Assembly (NCBI GenBank): GCA_009733715.1
Contig: WMKJ01000006.1
Span: 1 to 64,000, forward strand
Reading direction: 5' to 3'
DNA from: Herpomyces periplanetae
Taxonomy: Eukaryota > Ascomycota > Laboulbeniomycetes > Herpomycetales > Herpomycetaceae
DNA length: 64,000 bases
Shown one piece after another: positions 56,796 to 64,000 of the stretch; position 1 is the first letter of the stretch; every line of letters starts with the position of its first letter. The translations under genes and the position numbers were made by a program. The notes under the pieces were generated by a model, which was not told where the DNA came from, searched no databases, and was given only the letters and a program-made list of their open reading frames with translations.

Positions 56796-58619
56796 GATAG
56801 TATTAAAGCGTTAGGGAGGGTAAAAGTTTCCTTGCAAACTAAGGACGCGTTTAATACTTTATCCGAGGGATTTGACGAATGATACTTTAGCTAAAATGTA
56901 TAAAAAATGTTAATTATTCCAAGGCGACGAAATAAGTTAGAGGGTGGGTAAAATTGAGGATGATTTACCCAACCAACGTGAAAATAGTCACAAAATTAAA
57001 CAAGTAGTTTGAAGATGTCTTTGAATGGGCAAGAAAAGGGAATAAAGTTCGATGGGGAGGGGGGAAGATTAAACGGATAAAATAAGTAGGGTAAACTTTT
57101 CGAAAAAAAAGGCAACAATCATATGTAATGTCTGGTCTGACAAGGCAACAAAGATTAATGCATAAACACTGCTGAACGTTATAGATATAATACACATATA
57201 AGTATACGAATATAATGCGACAAATTTTTGACATTTAGAGTAAGTTAATGGGAAATGATCACGCCCATTCCACACGAAAACGGACAAACTAAAACAAGCC
57301 ACCTCCAGCCACAAAAAAGCCCTAGGGTTTGCACGGAAGGAAAACCAGACAGTGATGTTGCAGATGACGAATCAGGTGATTTGGGGTGAGGTGGGAGTTG
57401 GAGAAACGGTTTGGTGTGATTAAGGGGTGGAAGGCGGGTATAGGATTGACTTGAGGAGTATGTTAGATTAGATTACTCGAGATGGTTAGAATGAATATAA
57501 TGAGTATTGATTAAGGAAGATTATAATGTTATGTATACTTTAAGAGAAACTTTCGAGTAGTGAGTTACACGTGCGATTGTCCTGCTATGTATACAGATTA
57601 GTAAGCGCGGAGAGTTAGTTGGGTGGGGAGCTGGGGAGGGTGAGGGGTGGATGGAAAGATTGTTCGGTGGAGTGGAGCAAAGTGGGAAGAAATCGTAGAG
57701 GTTAAAGTTAGGATTGGATTAACGAGGTATACGGGATTAAGTTAGATTAGGTAAATTTTATGATTTAAGAGTGTTTTGTGGGTGGGATTGAGCCCGATAT
57801 CTTTGTTGGGTGGAGTGGTTAATTTGATACACGCGTACGTACATTAATTTAGAGGACATGATGCTGAGTTGATGGCAGTAAAGAGGTGATGGATATAGAA
57901 GTAAAGGTAGGTATGGGAGCATAGAGTGACATTTGAAGTATTGGTAACCCTGTACGGAAATTTGGGAGTAAATGAACAAAAGTACACCTAGGTAATTTTA
58001 CATTTACATATTTAGTAAGGTGAAGATGTGAAATCGAATGATTAGTGTTGCATAGGTTTACGTCTGGCTCGTCCTAGGGTATGTGAATGGTCGAGGTATT
58101 GTCTAGGGGGATATTAGTAAAATATGGTGAGAGTAAGGTTAAGCTACACGGAGAAAGGAGGGTTACAAGTATGTGATAAAATCTAATATACCGAAAAAAT
58201 TGGTAGGTAGTACGGCATACGATATTGGGAAAGTAGCGAGATAATGGTAGAGAGTGAATGGATATGACAAGGTTCAATGAGTAGAAGTATAAGTATTGGA
58301 GGAGGGGGGGATGGGAAAAGGTAAGATTATGAAGAAAAAGAAGAGGAAAGAGAAGCAGCATGAATGAAACGAGACACCAATATGAAATAAAGTGTTTCAA
58401 CAACGGGAAACGTGTGAGGGTGAATTGAACGAGTTACACGGCAAGGATTCGAATATCCGTTTGAAGACTTATTAAAGTGTAACGATAAAATGTAAAGGTA
58501 AGGACATTATAAGATGATTAGGGGAAAGGTGAAGTGAAGGTAGTTAAGACAGGAAGAGGAGATTAGTATGGTGTACTAGAAAATGTTTAAAAGTAGAACA
58601 CGCCAAACCGAGCCAAGCG

Positions 58620-58875
58620 TAAAAGCCGAATCGGTAAGTAGAATAAAAAGGGTAGACGGTAAAGTTATCCGATGGAATTAGGCGTTCGGGCAAAGTCAAT
58701 GTGGACAATGACTTAGATCGGGAAGCTTTAGAAGATGACTCGGAAAAGATTCGGATGATTGATTCGGCAAAACATTTGAGGCCAAAGCCAACGATGCCGA
58801 TTTGATTCGGGATGTGGACTCGGGGCTTTTGTTAGAGAGAAAAAAGTAAGGCAAAGGAATCGGAATCGGGATTGG
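58620..58875. repeat. Cluster of GANTCGG heptamers
   Basis: At least six copies of GATTCGG, GAATCGG or GACTCGG occur within 250 bases (for example 58748-58754, 58761-58767 and 58804-58810, and two in GGAATCGGAATCGGG near 58857-58870). They sit just before the strand-skew switch. The origin is unknown. Confidence 0.5.
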
Positions 58876-59763
58876 GATTAAGATCGCAAAGGCTACTAGG
58901 GAAAATTATCACCAGTTTGGCTAAAATACTTCAGCTTTTGCTTCTCCCTTGACATCTACGTTCCAGCGTACTCCATAAACCCTCATTTCTCTTTCTACCC
59001 TCCCCTTCCCTGGGTACTTTACCTTCTGGTCCGGGGGCTTTGCCGCTACTTTGACCATGGAACTTTATGTACAGTCTATTTTATCCGTCTAACCAACATA
59101 CCCAAACCTTCCAACCGACAACGCGCACACGTTCATTACCCGTTTAAACTCAAATTTTTACTAAGTAATTCTTCTGGTATGCACTCTTCTACTATAATTT
59201 ACGCTCAGTTAAGCAAAATTTCGTTCACGTACAGACAAGTTTTGAAAATTACCAGATCACGATAATGCATATATTTCAGGCAAACGTAAAGGAATTGACA
59301 TTATTTCTGTACCAAAATAGGAAATACCAAATCTTTAAAATGGTTTCTGGTATTAGGAAAACATGTCCGGTTTCATTATTAAATACATCACATTCACGTC
59401 TTTGTCAAGTGATTTCTATGCATTATTCGCTTTAATACACTATCTTTATCCATTGGAAAACGACATGATTAGACAGTACAAACTCGTTTTCATCATTATC
59501 GTGTAGTTAACGTTACTGTGCATAATTGTTCACGTAGGTGCATGCATACTTTCACGGTTTTTTACTCACCTACTTTAGATTCGTTTACTCGGCCGTTCAC
59601 GGGCTTTCGTTAATCTGTATACATATTATATATCCACTTATTATCCTGCCCTGTCTACACAACTTCTCCTGATAACCCAAGTATCATCAATCGTCACTTA
59701 CACGCAGTACTCCCTCTAGCATTTTCCAGCCTAACATAAGTTAGCTGATTTATTAAACGTTTC

Positions 59764-59810
59764 ACTTACCTGCCCGCCTACCTGCCCACCTGCCCACTCA
59801 CTTACTTACC
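59764..59810. repeat. CCTGCCCN tandem repeat
   Basis: Imperfect tandem CCTGCCCG/CCTACCTGCCCA units, pyrimidine-rich on +, in the gene-poor interval. Confidence 0.7.
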
Positions 59811-61410
59811 CATACTACCATTTTCATCCATTTCAACCCTTTTCCCCTACTACGCAAGCCAGGCTAACCCAACCCAACACTGCGTAACTTGGTCTATTCT
59901 ATATTCATCCCTTTCCTACTCAGGCATCCTTGCTCGCACCATGTAAACCTCGCTTACTCGCTTACACACCTGATCCAGCGTAAAATTAATCCGTTCAATG
60001 CTAAACTTAGCCTAACTGTCCGGCACGCCTCCGCTTCGTCACTTCGGGGCTTTTGTCGTGTTACCTGGTTCATACTTTTTCACTCATCCATTACACCAAA
60101 ACTTAATCGTAACTCAAAAACAATTACCTCTCTAACATTAGCATATCGGGAACTAACGTTGTATGCAGTACTCCCTATTCGATAATTCGAAGGATTGTTT
60201 TCCTTGCATTTCCCTTGATGTTAACCATCATTAAACACTCGCAATTTTAATACCCTAAACACGTTTTTGCTACAGGGAAATCTAGAGTCAAAGTCTGTGT
60301 ATATGTATGTATTTATGCATGCATTCATGCGTGCGTGTACAACGGTTTGATTGACCAAATCTTCCTCCTTTCTTGAATATATCGAGAGATCCTAACGCAT
60401 CCCATTCAGCAGTCAAATTTGTTGGCAATATTATTTGGCTTAACAGGGTTATAGATGCTCCCACCGGCTCATCTCCCGAATTAACATTGTTACCGCTAGT
60501 TTACTCTACTTCGTGAAGGATGAACTTGTGAAGCTGCTTGATTTGGTACACTCATTGTCGGAGGTTTTTTAGAATGCTTACCTTCGCTTGTATCAATACT
60601 TGCGCGTGTAGTGTACAGTATCAGGCTACTTACCATTATATTTTCCCAAGTCACTTGATATTTTAACTGGTGTAGTGTATGGAAATTTCGGTAATTTGAA
60701 AATTTCATATTTTTAAATACTAACTCTGGTTTTGTGCACTAGTTTAGCTTTATATTTTTCATATTTACTCTATACATGACATTTTGGCACGTTCATTTGC
60801 TCGGTATACATTTCTTGACCTCTGCGACTTTAGTTAACATATTTACCAGTCATTCGACTAATTTAAACCACTTTATCAAGTATAGTAGAGCAAGCCTACT
60901 CGTCAACCTACCAACGTGTACCTGAACGTAAGTGTATACGAAAGAGTTTCTTTAACGTATTTCCTTTTCCTTGCTCACCTTTATCATAGGTAAAGCTCTA
61001 TTATTACATTGTCAAAGGTTAATTTACCCACTATCCTTATCATTATTATCACCATCACTGCTACGACTACACCTACAACAATAGCAACGATAATTTTAAT
61101 CATAATTATTATCACCGTCGTCACCATCCTACAAATCCTACTGTCCCCTCTGCCTTGCGTCTCTTGAATTCGTTCCTCCATTCGTTGAAGTATTTTCCCT
61201 CCTGACCATACTAATTATCTATTAGTTTAGCCTACACCAATACTCATTTTCACTACATTACATCCTTCCGCGCTTGTTCCTTTACCTTTAACAGTGGAGT
61301 TTATTTGTTCATTTCACCTGTCCGCCCTTATTTTTCTTTTCCTTTCCTCTCTTTCCATTCCTTTTTCGTCCTTTTCCTCCCTTCCGTTTCCCTCCTCTCC
61401 TCTTCCATCT

Positions 61411-61483
61411 CCGTTCCGTGCCGTGCCGTTCCGTGCCGTGCCGTGCCGTTCCGTTCCCTTTACCTCAGCTCAGCTCAGCTCAC
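61411..61483. repeat. CCGTG/CCGTT pentamer and CAGCT repeats
   Basis: About nine CCGTG or CCGTT pentamers at 61411-61456, followed by four CAGCT units at 61464-61483. They lie 480-550 bases before the Ser-rich gene. Confidence 0.85.
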
Positions 61484-61961
61484 CTCATCTCAGATCCCAT
61501 GTCAAATCATATCATGCCTTTCCCATCCTCACCTAACCTTGCCTTACCTTGCCTCGCTATACAATCTCGTTCCACACCTTCCCCCTTCACCAACACTTAT
61601 CACTGCCTTCCTAATTTGGAAAATACTTTTTGGTGCGCTCCAACTCACCCCTTCCATTTTTTCTCTCTCAAACTTTAATTCACATTTAATTTCCTGTTCG
61701 AGAAATTCTCAACCGCTAATTCACACCTTCCAATCCCGGCAAAAACTCTAATTCTCTCAACGTTTCTCGAACCTTTTTTCCCTCAATAATCCAACTTACC
61801 GGATCCGGTAATTTTTGACTATACACTTTATCAGAGGACGATCAATTTACTTGGTTTTCCCTTATAATTCATACTACAACTACATTTAAGTTTACTTTTA
61901 TTTGAATTTCCGGTTTTTGGGGGAGAAAAATAAAGGTTTACCGTTTACCTTGCTGGTAAAA

Positions 61962-64000
61962 ATGACTCGCCCGTATCATTCTACTAGTGAAGCTTGTTCA
62001 GCTTCTCCCTTGGATAGAACATTTCCGGGAAACTTGACGGTTAATCGGCCATCACCCTCATTCAAGCCTAACTTTAATCGAAGAAAATCAAAGCGGTGGG
62101 TCGACGTTCAAGTAGCAAAGTATGACGGTGATGATTGGGGTGAATATCCTTATGATAATGATGATTCATCAAAAGTCGATCAATTTGATCCCACCGTTTT
62201 ATATCCTTTAAATCAACCTTCCCATTCCCACAGTACTGTGAATAAGAGAGCTTCACTCGATTTAACCTCACATTCCTGCCATTTATCATCTTCCAATTCA
62301 AATCTTCAGCCGCTAAATCAGTTCACACCTACTTCATTTCATTCAAGATCTGGATCCTCCTCTAATCTATCCCTTGATTCACCATCACAATCCACAGATC
62401 ATCCTCATTGTCATCATACCCGTCAAGCTGCTTCTCTTTCGGGTGCTCAATTAAATCGGCCACGTTTATACGATTTACCCTCTTCGAACGATATCCCTTT
62501 AATCTCCCGCCATTTGGGCAAAAGTCCCTTTTATGACATCAATTCAAATCCTTCAAGTCCCCTCACTAAATCGTTAACTACACCTGATTTACCACTTGCT
62601 TCATCCACATCGATTATATCAACTTTACCTGATACTTTAACCTTTCCTTTTTCTCGCTGTCACCCTACACCCTCTACTTTTTCCCTTTCTTCATCTTCTT
62701 CACCATCCTGCCTACTCTCTTCGTCAACTTGTTCAATTCTAACAAAAACTACTTCCTTGCTCACATCGGCTACTTTGGTTCCACCCTCTTCCCATTCGAT
62801 TACTCCCGGTTCTTTAACCACGTCTTCCACGTCTCATTCTTCCTTGTCAAGCAGCTGTTATTCTCAATTAATCCCCTCTACTAACGATATCCATGATACT
62901 TCCCGTGTCACTACCTCTATCAATCACTTACAACCACCTTCCGCTAATTCTCTGATTAAGCCTTCCTCCCCTCAAATCTCTTCCCTTACTCCAACTACAA
63001 CTTCTACTAACAAAACTAAAGTTACCATTCCAAAACTTCTCACGAATACTCCCTCTCCCGATTCTCAATCTAATGTAAACATGGAACATAATGATCACCA
63101 TTACTCTTCAACTACAATTAGCATTTCCACTTCTACACTTCCTGCACCTCTTTCACCATCTTCTACACTATCAAATTCATCTTCATCCTTACTCTCTAAA
63201 CGTACAGATGCTCCACCTCTTTCACCTTTAAATTCTAACTCTTCTCACTCTCCCCAATTTTCCACTCTCTTAATCTCGTCAAAACTACGCCCCCAACTAA
63301 ATTCAAATGAATCATTAGCAGACTCTGCTACACCCGTTTCTGAAAGATCTACTAATGTTGCAGATCTTCCTTCTTCATTGCCTTGTCATTCTAGTGTTAT
63401 GGACCACTCAAATGCCCCATCTACATCACCTTCTTCTTCGTCTACGGGTGATGAAGTTTCTTCACCTGCTTCACAGATTTCCCCGTGTTTTGATCTAGAG
63501 TCAACATCAATCGTTACTGCTTCACGAGTTTATCTTAAATCCTTTAACAACGAAATGTCGGTTAATCGAGCTTCCATTGATGCCACAGTGGCATCACGTA
63601 CCTCTATGAAGTCACCGTCGTTGCTGCCACTGAAATGCACAGATCCTTCTCTTCCCCACGCAAACGATACCACTTCTCCACGCGATAATTTATCCACACT
63701 TACTCAACCTCACGCAAACACACTTTCTATGTCTCTCCCGAAAAAGTCGTGCACTTCATCCACAACTTCCCAGGTACCCTCTGTTCTTTGTACATCGACT
63801 ATAACATCTGAACGATTAGACTCGTGGAGAATGCAATCTCATTCTCCCTTGGGAAGTGAATCAGGTTCAAATTACTCTTTATCCCTACCATCCATGGATA
63901 CGGGAGATTCTTCCCTTAGTGAAGTATTTTCCGTTATTCTTGCCATTAACTCTAGCGAAACTCCATCTCAAACACTATGTGAGCCAACGCCTAATCATGA
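61962..64000 (+). CDS. Large Ser/Thr-rich protein, 3' partial
   Basis: The ATG at 61962 (context TAAAAATGAC) opens a frame without stop to the window end, at least 679 residues. Residues 40-65 form the only non-repetitive conserved-looking block: NRRKSKRWVDVQVAKYDGDD followed by WGEYPYDNDD. I recall the style KRWV-basic-YDGDDWG from N-termini of large fungal proteins that carry SH3 domains further on, but cannot confirm it because the C-terminus is outside. The rest is Ser, Thr and Pro with scattered short motifs. There is no signal peptide and no membrane helix. The evenly maintained frame over 2 kb, with a protein-like start, makes it a real gene. Function unknown. Confidence 0.75.
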   Translation, partial: MTRPYHSTSEACSASPLDRTFPGNLTVNRPSPSFKPNFNRRKSKRWVDVQVAKYDGDDWGEYPYDNDDSSKVDQFDPTVLYPLNQPSHSHSTVNKRASLDLTSHSCHLSSSNSNLQPLNQFTPTSFHSRSGSSSNLSLDSPSQSTDHPHCHHTRQAASLSGAQLNRPRLYDLPSSNDIPLISRHLGKSPFYDINSNPSSPLTKSLTTPDLPLASSTSIISTLPDTLTFPFSRCHPTPSTFSLSSSSSPSCLLSSSTCSILTKTTSLLTSATLVPPSSHSITPGSLTTSSTSHSSLSSSCYSQLIPSTNDIHDTSRVTTSINHLQPPSANSLIKPSSPQISSLTPTTTSTNKTKVTIPKLLTNTPSPDSQSNVNMEHNDHHYSSTTISISTSTLPAPLSPSSTLSNSSSSLLSKRTDAPPLSPLNSNSSHSPQFSTLLISSKLRPQLNSNESLADSATPVSERSTNVADLPSSLPCHSSVMDHSNAPSTSPSSSSTGDEVSSPASQISPCFDLESTSIVTASRVYLKSFNNEMSVNRASIDATVASRTSMKSPSLLPLKCTDPSLPHANDTTSPRDNLSTLTQPHANTLSMSLPKKSCTSSTTSQVPSVLCTSTITSERLDSWRMQSHSPLGSESGSNYSLSLPSMDTGDSSLSEVFSVILAINSSETPSQTLCEPTPNH

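Larger units (their letters stand above)
56796..61961. other. Gene-poor interval of 5.2 kb
   Basis: From 56796 to about 58915 the + strand is purine-rich; from about 58920 to 61960 it is pyrimidine-rich, matching the leaders of SED5 (-) and the Ser-rich gene (+). It contains a cluster of GATTCGG/GAATCGG units at 58620-58875, and pyrimidine repeats at 59764-59810 and 61411-61483. Open frames such as 58074-58403 (-), 59889-60185 (+) and 60496-60708 (-) resemble no known family. A gene with only very small exons or a non-coding RNA could be hidden here. Confidence 0.5.

Noticed and set aside
58441-58465. GGATTCGAATATCC, resembling a tRNA T-arm on the minus strand
   Set aside because: The stem does not pair properly and no acceptor, D or anticodon arms are found nearby.
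59889-60185. Plus-strand frame of 98 codons in the gene-poor interval
   Set aside because: Composition follows the pyrimidine-rich background; no domain, good start context or splice partner was seen.
60496-60708. Minus-strand frame of 70 codons containing GTAAGT and GTAAGC
   Set aside because: Possible exon fragments, but no acceptor at a sensible distance and no recognisable product; kept only as background.

Overview
The window reads as nuclear DNA of a fungus. Several genes belong to families that are fungal or have a characteristic fungal form: a GDE1-type glycerophosphodiester phosphodiesterase, Mediator subunit Med5, the Sec66 translocon subunit and F1Fo-ATPase subunit j. Introns are few and short (about 55-150 bases), with GT..AG ends and CTAAC/CTAAT-like branch sites. 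Many conserved genes have a single exon. The AT-leaning base composition, and a RAD51AP1-like protein that I do not associate with the model ascomycetes, fit an early-diverging fungus better than a typical ascomycete. That placement is inference. I saw no transposon, virus-derived element, CRISPR array, rRNA or tRNA.

Layout. 0-9 kb: 3' part of GDE1 (+), a gene ending in a RAD51AP1-like RAD51-binding motif (-), an RTP1/TANGO6-type protein (+) and SmF (-, four exons, the first only 6 coding bases). 9-20 kb: an ARF GTPase (-), ATP synthase subunit 4 (+), Med5 (+), whose 3' end overlaps Utp25 (-), and eIF3f (+). 20-27 kb: a 2319-residue acetyl-CoA carboxylase in one exon (-). 27-41 kb: a 2.6 kb interval I could not resolve, NudE (-), a fungal multi-pass membrane protein (+), an AVT-like amino-acid transporter (-), an unrecognised protein (+) and a bHLH transcription factor (-). 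41-56 kb: Nop14 (-), Sec66 (+), Ars2/SERRATE (-), an unrecognised coiled-coil membrane protein (+), a choline/ethanolamine phosphotransferase (+), ATP18 (subunit j, four tiny exons, +) and the Golgi SNARE Sed5 (-). 57-62 kb is a gene-poor interval. A Ser/Thr-rich protein (+) starts at 61962 and runs off the end.

These are mostly unlinked housekeeping genes, not a cluster. Recurrent themes are lipid metabolism (GDE1, ACC1, CPT/EPT), secretion (ARF, Sec66, Sed5), small-subunit ribosome biogenesis (Utp25, Nop14), RNA and transcription machinery (SmF, Med5, Ars2, RTP1) and mitochondrial ATP synthase (ATP4, ATP18). Upstream regions are pyrimidine-rich on the sense strand, so base skew flips between divergent genes. 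The most notable single item is the RAD51AP1-like C-terminus; SmF and ATP18 had to be assembled from very small exons.
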